DNA from: Candidatus Coprenecus stercorigallinarum
GTDB lineage: Bacteria; Bacteroidota; Bacteroidia; Bacteroidales; UBA932
Assembly: GCA_018711305.1 (NCBI GenBank)
Contig: DVIL01000038.1
Span: 1-64,000 of the forward strand
Length of the DNA stretch: 64,000 nt
Direction: 5' to 3'
Shown here: positions 42,018 through 52,083 of the stretch, in pieces
Layout of the letters: the number at the start of each line of letters is the position of its first letter
Position numbering within the stretch: the stretch's first letter is position 1
Notes under the pieces: model-generated
What the model was told of the DNA's origin: nothing
Seen by the model: the letters and a program-made list of their open reading frames with translations, nothing else
Databases searched by the model: none
Program-made: the position numbers and the translations under genes

Positions 42018-42989
42018 ATGAAAAATATAACTGAAAAATTGAAGGGGTATGCGTCAGAGACCATTCTGGCCGAGGCACAGGCGCTCGATTCCCTGACAGA
42101 GGTGGTGGATGACAGTTTCGGAGAGGCAGTGGCGCTGATGGCTCAGTGCAGGGGCCGCATAGTGGTCTCGGGGGTGGGCAAGAGTGCGATAATAGCGCAG
42201 AAAATGGTGGCTACGCTTAATTCCACCGGAACACCCGCCCTCTTTCTCCATTCGGCGGATGCCGTGCATGGTGATATGGGCATGATAGGCAGGGACGACA
42301 TAGTGCTTTTCATATCCAAGAGCGGCAATACCGGTGAGATCAAGCGGCTGTTCCCCTTTATCAAGATGATGGGCAATACAGTGGTTTCGATAGTATCCTG
42401 CAGGGAGTCGTTTTTAGGAACGCATTCGGATTACCTGATCTGCGTCCCGGTCGGCAAGGAAGCCGGCCCTGACAATCTGGCTCCTACAACCAGTACAACC
42501 CTGCATCTGGTAGTGTGCGATGCAATCGCCATGGCCCTGTCACGGTACCGGAATTTCACCGCAGAGGATTTCGGACGCTTCCATCCGGGCGGTTCTCTCG
42601 GCAAGCGTCTGTACATGAGGGTAGATGATGTTTTCGACAGAACCAACAGGCCTTGGGTTTCAGAAGACGAGACTATCAAGAATGCCATTATCACCATTTC
42701 ATCCCACCGGCTCGGGGCCACGGTCGTACTGGGGTCGGGAGGCGAACTGAGAGGGATCATCACGGACGGGGATGTCAGGCGTATGGTGGAAAACGGCAAG
42801 GATATCAACACTCTCAGGGCAGGAGACATCATGTCCCGCTCGCCCAAGACAATAGACAAGGCCGCTCTGGCCGTGGATGCCCTTAGGCAGATGGAAGACA
42901 ACAAGATAACATCGCTGGTGGTGCTCGATTGCGGAGAGTATGCCGGCCTGATACATATTCACGATATAATGAGGGAGGGAATACAGTAA
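42018..42989 (+). CDS. kdsD: Arabinose-5-phosphate isomerase (KpsF/GutQ/KdsD family)
   Basis: The protein has 323 residues from the ATG at 42018. An SIS domain (about 30-170) has SGVGKSAIIAQK and FISKSGNTGEI, and a putative zinc/active site lies in LHSADAVHGDMG. Two CBS domains follow (about 200-320). The enzyme interconverts ribulose 5-phosphate and arabinose 5-phosphate, the first step towards Kdo of lipopolysaccharide. Its TAA stop shares one base with the ATG of the agmatinase-like gene (TAATG). Confidence 0.94.
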   Translation: MKNITEKLKGYASETILAEAQALDSLTEVVDDSFGEAVALMAQCRGRIVVSGVGKSAIIAQKMVATLNSTGTPALFLHSADAVHGDMGMIGRDDIVLFISKSGNTGEIKRLFPFIKMMGNTVVSIVSCRESFLGTHSDYLICVPVGKEAGPDNLAPTTSTTLHLVVCDAIAMALSRYRNFTAEDFGRFHPGGSLGKRLYMRVDDVFDRTNRPWVSEDETIKNAIITISSHRLGATVVLGSGGELRGIITDGDVRRMVENGKDINTLRAGDIMSRSPKTIDKAALAVDALRQMEDNKITSLVVLDCGEYAGLIHIHDIMREGIQ

Positions 42990-44020
42990 TGACAACATTC
43001 GATCCGGACAGTGTAGGTATAGCAAACGGCAATTTTTTCGGTCTTCCGTGTTCTGAAGAAGAGGCGGATACGGTATTGATACAGGTCCCGTGGGACGCGA
43101 CGGTGTCATACGGGAAGGGAACGGCCCTGGGACCGGCGGCCATGCTTGAAGCTTCGCTCCAGGTGGATCTGTACGATGAGAAAATACCGGGAGCGGCGGA
43201 CATGAAGGTATGGACCCTGCCGCAGGACAACGGAGTGGCCGGGCTCAATATGAAGGCGAGGTCCGTGGCGGAACAGGTTATCGCGGCCCTGGAATCGGGG
43301 GCGGATCCTGCATCCCAGGAGAGCGGATGCGCCGTGGTCAACGGGTACTCGCAGCGTCTGAATGAATATGTGGAGAAGACTGCGGAAAAATATCTGGCGC
43401 AGGGCAGGTATGTGGCAGTAATAGGAGGGGAGCACAGTGTCCCCTTCGGTCTGATAAAGGCTCTCTCGGAGCGCCATCCTGGAATTGGAATCCTGCATGT
43501 GGACGCACACTCCGATACACGTGCGGCTTACGAGGGTTTCAAGTATTCCCACGCATCGATCATGTACAATGTCATGTCCGGGCTGCCCGGGGTGAGTCGC
43601 ATCACACAGGTGGGTATCAGGGATTTCTGCTCGGCAGAGCACGCCCTCATCACCTCCTCTCCCCTCTTTGCCCCCTTTACCGATTTCCGCATCAAGGAGA
43701 TGCTTTTCAGCGGGACGCCATGGAACGGGATATGCGACAGGATAATATCGACCCTTCCCGATGAGGTTTACGTAAGTTTCGATATTGACGGCCTCACTCC
43801 GGAATACTGTCCCGGTACCGGAACCCCCGTCCCCGGCGGTCTGACATTTGCCGAAGCGGACTGGCTGCTGTACCGTCTGGCGGTTTCCGGGAAAAGGATT
43901 GTAGGTTTCGACCTGTGCGAGGTGGCTCCTGGCGGAAGCGGGGAATGGGATGCGAATGCCGGTGTACGCATGCTTTTCAAACTGTTGGTCTATTCCTCTT
44001 TTTCGATTAAGGAAAAATGA
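42989..44020 (+). CDS. Agmatinase/arginase family ureohydrolase
   Basis: The protein has 343 residues from the ATG at 42989. The frame extends 20 codons further into kdsD without support. The three manganese-binding motifs are intact: GGEHS (about 146), DAHSDTR (about 171) and DIDGLTP (about 262). The family hydrolyses guanidino compounds, and agmatine to putrescine and urea is the most common annotation for this Bacteroidetes type. Formimidoylglutamase or another guanidino substrate cannot be excluded. It is translationally coupled to kdsD. Confidence 0.87.
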   Translation: MTTFDPDSVGIANGNFFGLPCSEEEADTVLIQVPWDATVSYGKGTALGPAAMLEASLQVDLYDEKIPGAADMKVWTLPQDNGVAGLNMKARSVAEQVIAALESGADPASQESGCAVVNGYSQRLNEYVEKTAEKYLAQGRYVAVIGGEHSVPFGLIKALSERHPGIGILHVDAHSDTRAAYEGFKYSHASIMYNVMSGLPGVSRITQVGIRDFCSAEHALITSSPLFAPFTDFRIKEMLFSGTPWNGICDRIISTLPDEVYVSFDIDGLTPEYCPGTGTPVPGGLTFAEADWLLYRLAVSGKRIVGFDLCEVAPGGSGEWDANAGVRMLFKLLVYSSFSIKEK

Positions 44021-44021
44021 C

Positions 44022-44029
44022 TATATTTG
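44022..44029 (+). promoter_or_regulatory. -7 element TATATTTG for the nhaA run
   Basis: TATATTTG starts two bases after the agmatinase-like stop codon and lies 45 bases before the nhaA ATG at 44074. It probably drives the following eight genes. Confidence 0.5.
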
Positions 44030-44073
44030 AAAGTTTGATAGGATAATCTAAAACAAACCTATAAATAACAGTG

Positions 44074-45306
44074 ATGAATCCCAAAATGTATGTGCTACGC
44101 AGACGAGTTCTGCTCGAAAAGATCCTCCATAGCAGTATGACTGGAGGAGTGCTTCTTCTGTTCTGCGCGGTAGTTGCCGTCATGGCGGCAAATATCCCCG
44201 CGCTGAACTGGCTGCATGAGTTCTGGGACATCAGTTTCGGTTTTACTTTCGGTAATTTTATTTTTGACATGCCTGTCCGTCAGTGGGTCGATGACGTACT
44301 GATGGCGGTATTTTTCTTCTCGGTAGGTCTCGAGATCAAGCGGGAACTGCTGGTGGGCGAGCTGTCCACCATGAAAAAGGCAATGCTTCCCATGTTCGCC
44401 GCTCTCGGCGGTATGGTGTTCCCTGCCCTGATCTACACCTGCTTCAATGCCGGTACACCCTCTGCCGGAGGATGGGGTATCCCTATGGCGACGGACATCG
44501 CTTTTGCCATAGGCGTGCTTTCCTTGCTCGGCAAACGGTGCCCGGCGGGACTCAAGGTGCTGCTGGTAGCCCTTGCCGTCGTGGATGATATCGGTGCGAT
44601 CATCGTCCTGGCGATATTCTACCCCGCCCATGAGATACACCTGATGTACCTGCTTTATGCGGCGCTGACCGTAGCCGTACTGGTACTTATCAACAGGGCC
44701 GGGATACGGAGCCTGCTTTTGTACCTTGTATTAGGTATCGTTCTCTTCATCTTCGTATTCCGTTCGGGCATACATGCCACTATAGCCGGAGTCATCCTTG
44801 CCATGACCATTCCGGCCAAGACCTCGAAAGGGGACATCAGGGCCTTTACCGGACCGGATTCTCCGCTCGGGCATCTGGAATCAGCCCTCCATCCTTGGGT
44901 CAATTATCTTATTATGCCTATATTTGCGCTCGCAAATGCAGGAGTGGTGATAGACTCGTCAGCGCTTGGAAACGGCGCTATGCCGGCAGTCATCCCCGGA
45001 GTGTTTTTCGGACTGCTGATAGGCAAGCCTTTGGGAATCTTCGTGTTCAGCTGGCTTGCAGTAAGGCTCGGGCTGGCCAGCAGGCCTGAGGGAACGAAAT
45101 GGGTACAGGTTCTGGCACTTGGAATACTGGGCGGAATCGGATTCACGATGTCGATATTCATCGACAACCTGGCGTTCTCCGATCCGTTCCTGATCAATGC
45201 CGGCAAGCTTGCCATTCTCGCCACATCCTTCCTGGCGGCCTGCCTTGGAATTGCGGCATTATATTTGACAACAGGAGAAAAGAACAAAACAAACATAAGT
45301 ATTTGA
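44074..45306 (+). CDS. nhaA: Na+/H+ antiporter NhaA
   Basis: The protein has 410 residues from the ATG at 44074 (a GTG one codon upstream is possible). The twelve-helix NhaA fold is shown by ATDIAFAIGVLSLLG and the ion-binding Asp pair in LAVVDDIGAI (about 170), plus the C-terminal GGIGFTMSIFIDNLAF. It exchanges external protons for internal sodium across the inner membrane. It heads a run of eight tightly spaced genes, with the FKBP lipoprotein gene starting three bases after its stop. Confidence 0.96.
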   Translation: MNPKMYVLRRRVLLEKILHSSMTGGVLLLFCAVVAVMAANIPALNWLHEFWDISFGFTFGNFIFDMPVRQWVDDVLMAVFFFSVGLEIKRELLVGELSTMKKAMLPMFAALGGMVFPALIYTCFNAGTPSAGGWGIPMATDIAFAIGVLSLLGKRCPAGLKVLLVALAVVDDIGAIIVLAIFYPAHEIHLMYLLYAALTVAVLVLINRAGIRSLLLYLVLGIVLFIFVFRSGIHATIAGVILAMTIPAKTSKGDIRAFTGPDSPLGHLESALHPWVNYLIMPIFALANAGVVIDSSALGNGAMPAVIPGVFFGLLIGKPLGIFVFSWLAVRLGLASRPEGTKWVQVLALGILGGIGFTMSIFIDNLAFSDPFLINAGKLAILATSFLAACLGIAALYLTTGEKNKTNISI

Positions 45307-45309
45307 AAA

Positions 45310-46032
45310 ATGAAAAGAACTGTAATCGTAACCGTTGCCGCAGCTGCGGCAGTACTCGCATTCTCATCCTGTGCGGGAACGTACCAGAAAGGAAACAGAA
45401 TGCCGGACATCACATCGTCCCAGATTGATACCGTAAGCTATGCCCTCGGTATGTACTATGGCAAAATGCTGACCTCTTCACCTTTTGGCGAAATCGACCT
45501 CGGCCAGCTCCAGAAAGGCTTCAGTGACGTGCTGAATGGCAAGGAAACCAAACTCGATGAAAACAGAATAGGCAATATCATCCAGACCCATCTGATGGCG
45601 CAGCAGGTCTATGAGGCTACCCGCAACCAGGAGAAAGGTGAGGAGTTCCTCGCTGCCAATAAAGAGAAAGAAGGAGTTGTGGAGACCGAATCAGGACTGC
45701 AGTACAAAATAGAGGTCGAGGGAACCGGTATCTCTCCCGAGCTCACAGATACAGTGGAGGTCAACTATGAGGGCCGCCTCATCGACGGAACCGTGTTCGA
45801 CTCTTCCTATGAGAGAGGCGAGAGCATCAAGTTTCCCCTCAACGGCGTGATCAAGGGATGGGGCGAAGGCCTTACCTATGCCAAGGAAGGAGGACGTATC
45901 CAGCTTTACATACCTTCGGACTTGGGTTATGGCCAGCGCGGTACAGGCCCCATTCCGGCCAACAGCACACTGATATTCGATGTGGAGCTGATCAAGGTCT
46001 ATAAGGCTGCCGACAAGGAAGAAAAAAAGTAA
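45310..46032 (+). CDS. FKBP-type peptidyl-prolyl isomerase, lipoprotein
   Basis: This 240-residue protein has lipobox FSSC at about residues 18-21, so it is envelope anchored. A helical FKBP_N dimerisation domain (about 35-120) is followed by an FKBP domain (about 125-235) with the VNYEGRLIDGTVFDSS and GWGEGL segments and GTGPIPANSTLIFDVEL near the end. It catalyses prolyl isomerisation and acts as a chaperone in the periplasm, like Mip/FkpA. It lies between nhaA and an unknown 741-residue protein. Confidence 0.93.
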   Translation: MKRTVIVTVAAAAAVLAFSSCAGTYQKGNRMPDITSSQIDTVSYALGMYYGKMLTSSPFGEIDLGQLQKGFSDVLNGKETKLDENRIGNIIQTHLMAQQVYEATRNQEKGEEFLAANKEKEGVVETESGLQYKIEVEGTGISPELTDTVEVNYEGRLIDGTVFDSSYERGESIKFPLNGVIKGWGEGLTYAKEGGRIQLYIPSDLGYGQRGTGPIPANSTLIFDVELIKVYKAADKEEKK

Positions 46033-46047
46033 TCTGTCTGTAAAAGA

Positions 46048-48273
46048 ATGAGTAAGAGGAGTATAATCGTCTGCACCGTAGTGGCGGTGCTGCTGCTTGC
46101 AGGCATAGGGTATCTTTTCTGCTCCCTGTTTTTCGGGGACAGCGGGGAGGCCGTCAGAACAGACCGGCTCACTGATGGCGTGGAGGCTGTGCCCTCCGAT
46201 GCCGTATTCCTCTTCGAGGCCGGCTCTTTTTCAGATATCGTGAATATGACGGACGAGGGGAGTGCACTGGGCAGGCTGCTCGGGTGCATTCCCGAATCCG
46301 CCTACGGCTGGGAGGCTGCCCTCTCCATGCACTATTCGAGCAAGAATGCCGTGTCTCCGCTCATTGTCCTGTCGCTGCCTGAAGACGAGGACGCAGCGGC
46401 GTTCATGGACAGGGTGCTTGACAAATGCGCAGGGACTGTCGAAAAGCGGTATGGCCAACAGACAGTGTACAAGGCGGCCGTACCTGACGCGTCTTTTGCC
46501 CTTTACGGCCATTTTCTGGTGGCGAGTCCTTCTCTTGTCATAGTGGAGGCGTCCCTGCGGCATCTGGATAACGGCACGTCCGTCAAGGACCAGCCGCTGT
46601 ATTCAAGGATATCCGGAGTCACGTCCGACAGGGGCGTGCTGCATGTGAGCTTCGCAAATCTCGGCAAGCTTTTCTCCGGGGCGGCAGCCCGTGACTATGT
46701 CCGTTATGCATCGTTTTTCCAGAGTTTTGCTGACTGGGGCGCATTCGGGATGGGAGACGGAGATTCGCCCGTGACATTCAACGGCCGGGTGATGAGTGTC
46801 CTTTCCGGAGAGCGTTTTTCGGATGTGCTGCTTACCCAGCGCGGCCGCAGGCCGGAGGTTTATTCCGTTGTCCCGTACAACGCGTCCTATGTGATAACCC
46901 TCCCACTGACGTCTTTCGGGGATTATATCAATGCCTATACCGCCTATATTGCCGCTGACGGGCGCAAGAAAGATTATGATTACATCAATGCCTCCCTTCC
47001 CGGCGATGTGTCGTCAAAGGCATTCGCAGAGTCTCTGAAGCTGGGCGAGGTGGCAGTGTTCTCCCTGGATACGGACGGTGGACGGAAAATACTTGCGCTC
47101 AAATGCGGGGACCTGACGCCTTTGGGAGGCACACCGTCATCGGTACAGGATTTCCGTTTCAAGGGTTATATTCCGTCCCTCCTCGGGAATGTATTCAGAC
47201 CGTCATCTGAGGAATGTTTCTGCGTGTCCGGCAACTGGGTGCTCATCGGGGGTAGGGAAGAAATAACCGGGCTCCATAGCCAGCTCGTTTCCGGACAGAT
47301 GTTCACGCTTGAAGACTATCTTTCCCAGACTCCGGCTGCCGGGGAACTGCGTGAGATATCGGCCCTGTCCATAATGATCAATGCCGGCCGCTACGGGGCT
47401 CGCATGGCGGAATACTTCAAGGAGCCGTATTCGAAGACTGTGGCAGGAATGACCGGCTCCAGGAACTTTGAATTTGCCGTTCTCAATATGTGTAAGGTGG
47501 GGGATGTGCTCGGTGTCCGGACTTCGATATACAGCGAGGACCTGGCGAGTCTGCCCCAGCCGTCAGGAGTGGAGGACGGTCAGGTACAGGCAGTGGTCGA
47601 GGACATACCCGTTGCGGTGCCCGGCGGACCGTTCAAGGTCAGGAATTTCATCGACGGATCCGACAACTGGCTGGAGCAGCTGTCAAATTACGACATCCGT
47701 CTGCTCAACAGTTCGCGCAGGCCGGTATGGACTGTCAAATTCGACAAGCCTCTGTGCGGGACCGTCCGACAGATAGACTATCTGAAGAACGACAAGCTCC
47801 AGATGCTCTTCGGGGCCGGCGACAGGATCCATCTTCTGGACCGTCTGGGCAGGACAGTGGGACGTTTCCCTATCTCCCTCGGCAAAGATATTCTTCTTGG
47901 CCCTGATGTGTATGATTTCAAGGGGGACAGGAACTATACCCTGATGGTGCTGCACAAGGACAATACGGTCGTACAGTATGACATAGACGGCAGGAAAGTG
48001 CCGGGGTGGAATACAATCTCGCTCAATGAGAGGATAATGTCCCTCCCCGAGCGGATAGTGGTCGGCGACAGTACCTATTGGGCCGTGAGGACATCCTACC
48101 AGACTCTCCTGTATGATGCGCATGGCACGATATGTGCAGATTTCTCCAAGAAACACAAATTGAGAAAAGATACCGCAATAGAGCCTGTCTCGTCCCATGA
48201 GGTGGCTGTGACCACTTACGACGGGAGGGCGATGGTGCTGGACTTGAGTGACGGTTCTTTCAGAAAACGTTAG
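46048..48273 (+). CDS. Large membrane-anchored periplasmic protein, DUF3352-like
   Basis: This 741-residue protein has one N-terminal membrane helix (about 5-27) and a long exported body. The segment after the helix (VPSDAVFLFEAGSFSDIV) and its repeated beta-alpha pattern resemble DUF3352-type proteins. The last 200 residues contain repeated short strands with DRLGRTVGRFP, DIDGRKVPGWN and YDGRAMVLDLSDG, suggesting a beta-propeller-like domain. No catalytic residues are evident and the function is unknown. It sits between the FKBP lipoprotein and DUF4834 genes in one run. Confidence 0.75.
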   Translation: MSKRSIIVCTVVAVLLLAGIGYLFCSLFFGDSGEAVRTDRLTDGVEAVPSDAVFLFEAGSFSDIVNMTDEGSALGRLLGCIPESAYGWEAALSMHYSSKNAVSPLIVLSLPEDEDAAAFMDRVLDKCAGTVEKRYGQQTVYKAAVPDASFALYGHFLVASPSLVIVEASLRHLDNGTSVKDQPLYSRISGVTSDRGVLHVSFANLGKLFSGAAARDYVRYASFFQSFADWGAFGMGDGDSPVTFNGRVMSVLSGERFSDVLLTQRGRRPEVYSVVPYNASYVITLPLTSFGDYINAYTAYIAADGRKKDYDYINASLPGDVSSKAFAESLKLGEVAVFSLDTDGGRKILALKCGDLTPLGGTPSSVQDFRFKGYIPSLLGNVFRPSSEECFCVSGNWVLIGGREEITGLHSQLVSGQMFTLEDYLSQTPAAGELREISALSIMINAGRYGARMAEYFKEPYSKTVAGMTGSRNFEFAVLNMCKVGDVLGVRTSIYSEDLASLPQPSGVEDGQVQAVVEDIPVAVPGGPFKVRNFIDGSDNWLEQLSNYDIRLLNSSRRPVWTVKFDKPLCGTVRQIDYLKNDKLQMLFGAGDRIHLLDRLGRTVGRFPISLGKDILLGPDVYDFKGDRNYTLMVLHKDNTVVQYDIDGRKVPGWNTISLNERIMSLPERIVVGDSTYWAVRTSYQTLLYDAHGTICADFSKKHKLRKDTAIEPVSSHEVAVTTYDGRAMVLDLSDGSFRKR

Positions 48274-48282
48274 TAACAGATT

Positions 48283-48522
48283 ATGATTTTCAATATTTTC
48301 CTTTTTATCATATTCGGAGCACTGCTGCTGATAATCGGAGTGCCGCTCCTTCTTTACAGACTGCTGAAGGGGAGCAGGCCTTTTTCCGGTGTCAGACCGC
48401 GCAGGGGCAGGCGTGAGGGAGAGGTGACCGTCTCCGGGAAGGACGCCACAGCCGGAGAGAAGATCGTAGGGGACCATATAGGGGAATATGTGGACTACGA
48501 GGAAGTGGAGGAAAAGAAATAA
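48283..48522 (+). CDS. Small membrane protein, DUF4834 family
   Basis: This 79-residue protein has one N-terminal membrane helix (about 2-25), a basic juxtamembrane segment rich in Arg (RPRRGRREGE) and an acidic C-terminus (YVDYEEVEEKK). It resembles the Bacteroidetes DUF4834 family. The function is unknown. It is nine bases after the 741-residue gene and 14 before the ABC exporter gene, so it may act with either. Confidence 0.78.
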   Translation: MIFNIFLFIIFGALLLIIGVPLLLYRLLKGSRPFSGVRPRRGRREGEVTVSGKDATAGEKIVGDHIGEYVDYEEVEEKK

Positions 48523-48536
48523 CATCAACTCACCAG

Positions 48537-50363
48537 ATGAGCGCTTTTAAACGTATTTTATCCTATGCCAGGCCATACAGCCGTTTCTGGCCGGGCTATC
48601 TGATATTTTCTATACTGTCTGTGATATTCGGAGTGGTCAACTATGCCCTGATCAAGCCTCTGCTTGAAGTGCTGTTTGACCCTGACGCAGTGGAGAAATT
48701 CTCCGAAATACCGGAATTTTCCATGACCGTGGATTATTTTTACGGAGTGTTCCAGTACTACCTGACCAGGGTCTTGGAGTCCAGCGGGGTGCTGAGAGGA
48801 CTTATGTTTGTGTGTGTGGTGCTGATTATCACCTCTTTCCTCTCCAATCTCACCCGATTCCTGTCACAGAAGATACTTGTCAACATGAAGACCTACGTGA
48901 TGAAAAACATCCGTACGGACCTGTTCAACAAGATAACCCGCCTCAATGTCGACTATTTCAAGCAGAAGCGTACCGGAGATATCCTTTCCAGCGTATCAAA
49001 CGATGTAAACGAGGTGCAGAACAGTGTGGCCAGCAGTTTCCACATACTTTTCAGGGAGCCCCTGCTGATTATAGGTTTCCTGATAGGCCTGTTCTACATG
49101 TCCCCGAAACTGACAGTACTTACACTGATAACCCTGCCCGTCTCCGCATTTGTGATAGGGGCAGTTACGCGCAGGCTCAGGAGCGGGGCTACCCGTGCCC
49201 AGGCTTTGATGGGCCAGATCATCAGCCATTTCGAGGAGGCCATATCCGGAGTGCGCATCATCAAGGCTTTCAATGCCCAGAAATATGTGAGGGATCATTT
49301 CGACCGTACCAATGAGGAGCACAAGAACGTAAGCCGGGCCATGTACACCCGTCAGGAGCTGGCCTCGCCGCTTTCCGAGTTTTTAGGTATATCCGTGGCC
49401 GCCGCCGTACTTTTCTACGGAGGAATCCTGCAGATGAAAGGGGAACTGGGGATGAGCCTTTCCGGCTTTATCGTCTATATCGCATTCTACTGGAGGGTAC
49501 TGGAGCCTTCAAAGGCCATTGCCGCAGCGTACTCCAACGTGCAGAAAGGACTTGTTTCCGGCAACAGGATTTTCGCCATCCTGGATGCCGAACCGTCCAT
49601 CCGCAAGGCTGAGCACCCGGTACATATTTCCGAGTTCAGGGAGTCTGTCGAGTACAGGCATGTCTCCTTCAAGTATTCAACTGACTACGTGCTTAAGGAT
49701 ATCAACGTCACCATTCCCAAAGGCAAGATGATCGCCATCGTGGGGCCCTCCGGAGCAGGCAAGTCCACACTTGCCGACCTGCTCCCCAGATTCTATGACG
49801 TTACGGACGGAGGCATATTCATCGACGGCATCGATATCCGCCAGTACTGGCCGAAAGAGCTTATATCCCTCATGGGTATTGTGACCCAGGAAGCGATACT
49901 CTTCAACGACACCGTACGCAACAACATCACCTTCGGTATGGAGGACGTTCCGGAGGAGGATGTCATCCGCGCGGCCAGAATAGCCAATGCGGATGAGTTC
50001 ATATCGCAGATGGAACACGGTTATGATACCAACATCGGCGACCGTGGCGGCAAGCTTTCCGGCGGCCAGCGCCAGAGGATAGCCATAGCCCGCGCCGTCC
50101 TCAAGAACCCTCCCATACTTATTCTGGACGAAGCCACTTCTGCCCTGGACACCGAGAGCGAGCGTCTGGTGCAGGATGCGCTTACCAAACTGATGGAGAA
50201 CCGTACCTCCATCGTCATCGCCCACCGCCTTTCCACCATCCAGCATGCAGACGAGATACTGGTGATGAAGGACGGACGCATCGTCGAGAGAGGCACCCAT
50301 GCAGGGCTGCTTTCTTCCGGCGGTCTGTATTCGCATCTGTGCGACATGCAGACCTTCAACTGA
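48537..50363 (+). CDS. ABC exporter, MsbA-like (ABC transporter ATP-binding protein/permease)
   Basis: This 608-residue half-exporter has six membrane helices (about 15-330) fused to an ATPase domain with Walker A GPSGAGKST (about 403-411), signature LSGGQRQR, and Walker B LILDEATSALD. The MsbA/LipidA-type architecture suggests lipid or drug export as a homodimer. The next gene is an acyl-CoA synthetase-like enzyme and the run carries other envelope genes, which favours lipid flipping, but the substrate is not proven. Confidence 0.92.
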   Translation: MSAFKRILSYARPYSRFWPGYLIFSILSVIFGVVNYALIKPLLEVLFDPDAVEKFSEIPEFSMTVDYFYGVFQYYLTRVLESSGVLRGLMFVCVVLIITSFLSNLTRFLSQKILVNMKTYVMKNIRTDLFNKITRLNVDYFKQKRTGDILSSVSNDVNEVQNSVASSFHILFREPLLIIGFLIGLFYMSPKLTVLTLITLPVSAFVIGAVTRRLRSGATRAQALMGQIISHFEEAISGVRIIKAFNAQKYVRDHFDRTNEEHKNVSRAMYTRQELASPLSEFLGISVAAAVLFYGGILQMKGELGMSLSGFIVYIAFYWRVLEPSKAIAAAYSNVQKGLVSGNRIFAILDAEPSIRKAEHPVHISEFRESVEYRHVSFKYSTDYVLKDINVTIPKGKMIAIVGPSGAGKSTLADLLPRFYDVTDGGIFIDGIDIRQYWPKELISLMGIVTQEAILFNDTVRNNITFGMEDVPEEDVIRAARIANADEFISQMEHGYDTNIGDRGGKLSGGQRQRIAIARAVLKNPPILILDEATSALDTESERLVQDALTKLMENRTSIVIAHRLSTIQHADEILVMKDGRIVERGTHAGLLSSGGLYSHLCDMQTFN

Positions 50364-50397
50364 TACACTGAATAATGACATTACTAAAACCGAAAGA

Positions 50398-52065
50398 ATG
50401 GAACAACCTAAGTCACTGAACAAGATTATTGAAGCGAGCATCAAGAAAAACTGGGACTGCCCCGCACTCTCCGACTACAACGGAGTGACCCTCTACTACC
50501 GGGACGTGGCCCGCAGGATCGAGAAGATCCACATAATGCTCGAGATGTGCGGACTGCAGCGCGGCGACAAGATCGCCATCTGCTCCAGGAACCAGGCCAA
50601 CTGGGCCGTATCCTTCCTGGCCGCCCTGACCTACGGAGCCGTGCCCGTTCCCCTGCTGCACGAGTTCAAGAGCGGAAACATCTATCATCTGGTGAACCAC
50701 TCCGAAGCCCGCGTATTCTTTGTGGGCGACATGGTGTGGGAAGGCCTCTCCCAGTCGGAGATGCCCGGCCTCGACGCCATCATCCTGATGAACGATTTCT
50801 CCCTGCTCTACGCATCCAATGAGAAGATAACCCATACCCGCGAGCACCTTAACGAGCTCTTCGGCAAAAAATACCCCCGCAGCTTCCATCCGGACTGCGT
50901 GAATTACTACGAGGACTCCCCTGAGGAGCTTGCGATGATAAACTACACCTCGGGCACCTCGGGTTTCTCCAAAGGAGTCATGCTGCCGTACCGTTCCCTG
51001 CTTTCGAACGTCCTTTTCGGCTTCGAGGTGCACGGCCATCTGGACAATGCCTCCAACTGCGTGTCCATGCTCCCTACCGCCCACATGTACGGTATGATGT
51101 TCGAGTTCCTGGTGGAGTTCTGCTCCGGCAGCCACGTGCATTTCCTCACCAGACTTCCGACCCCCAAGATCATCCTCGACGCCATGGGCTCCGTCAAGCC
51201 CGACCTTATCGTCACCGTACCTCTGGTCATCGAGAAGATTTACAAGAAGAAGCTCGAGCCTATCATCAACCGCAGGGACATCCGCCTGCTGCTCAGGCTT
51301 CCCGTCATTGACGAGAAGATACTCAAGAAGATCAACAACCAGCTCGACGAGGCCTTCGGCGGCAAGTTCGACGAGGTGATTATCGGAGGTGCAGCCTTCA
51401 ACCGCGAGGCCGAGGCCTTCTTCCGCCGTATAGGATTCCGTTTTACCGTGGGTTACGGCATGACCGAGTGCGGCCCCATCATCACATACGCCCGCTGGAA
51501 CCAGACCAAGCTCTACTCCTGCGGCAAGGCTGCCCCGAGGATGCAGATTATGATAGATTCTGCCGATCCCCAGAACGTGCCCGGTGAGATTCTGGTCAAG
51601 GGCGACAACGTCTTTCTGGGCTATTACAAGAACGAAGAGGCTACTGCAGAGGCATTTACCGAGGACGGCTGGTTCCGTACAGGTGACATGGGAGTCATCG
51701 ATTCCGACGGATTCCTGTTTATCAAGGGACGCTGCAAGAGTATGATTCTCGGCCCCTCCGGTCAGAATATCTACCCTGAGGAGATTGAGGGCGAGATCAA
51801 CAATATGCCTTATGTGATCGAGTCCCTTGTGATAGAGGATAACGGCGGACTCCGCGCCCTGGTCTATGCCGACTCGGAGCTGGCTGCAGCTGACGGGCTC
51901 TCCAAGGATGAGCTGCTTGCCAGGATACAGCAGAGTGTCAAGGAGATGAATACGCACCAGCCCAACTATTGCAAGGTGGGGGCAGTGGAACTCTTCCCCG
52001 AGGAATTCGAGAAGACGCCGAAGAAGAGTATCAAGAGATACCTCTATCAGAGGACAAACAATTAG
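50398..52065 (+). CDS. AMP-dependent acyl-CoA synthetase/ligase
   Basis: The protein has 555 residues from the ATG at 50398. A longer frame to 50299 reads into the ABC gene. The adenylate-forming enzyme signature INYTSGTSGFSKGVM is at about 180-195, YGMTECGPI at about 352-360, and GWFRTGDMGVIDSDGF at about 423-438. A C-terminal lysine-bearing subdomain follows (KTPKKSIKRYLYQ). It activates a carboxylate, probably a long-chain fatty acid, to acyl-AMP and then acyl-CoA or acyl-ACP. Codon use is strongly biased, and a long antisense open frame arises from it. Confidence 0.92.
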   Translation: MEQPKSLNKIIEASIKKNWDCPALSDYNGVTLYYRDVARRIEKIHIMLEMCGLQRGDKIAICSRNQANWAVSFLAALTYGAVPVPLLHEFKSGNIYHLVNHSEARVFFVGDMVWEGLSQSEMPGLDAIILMNDFSLLYASNEKITHTREHLNELFGKKYPRSFHPDCVNYYEDSPEELAMINYTSGTSGFSKGVMLPYRSLLSNVLFGFEVHGHLDNASNCVSMLPTAHMYGMMFEFLVEFCSGSHVHFLTRLPTPKIILDAMGSVKPDLIVTVPLVIEKIYKKKLEPIINRRDIRLLLRLPVIDEKILKKINNQLDEAFGGKFDEVIIGGAAFNREAEAFFRRIGFRFTVGYGMTECGPIITYARWNQTKLYSCGKAAPRMQIMIDSADPQNVPGEILVKGDNVFLGYYKNEEATAEAFTEDGWFRTGDMGVIDSDGFLFIKGRCKSMILGPSGQNIYPEEIEGEINNMPYVIESLVIEDNGGLRALVYADSELAAADGLSKDELLARIQQSVKEMNTHQPNYCKVGAVELFPEEFEKTPKKSIKRYLYQRTNN

Positions 52066-52083
52066 TATTTTTAAGGAAACGAC

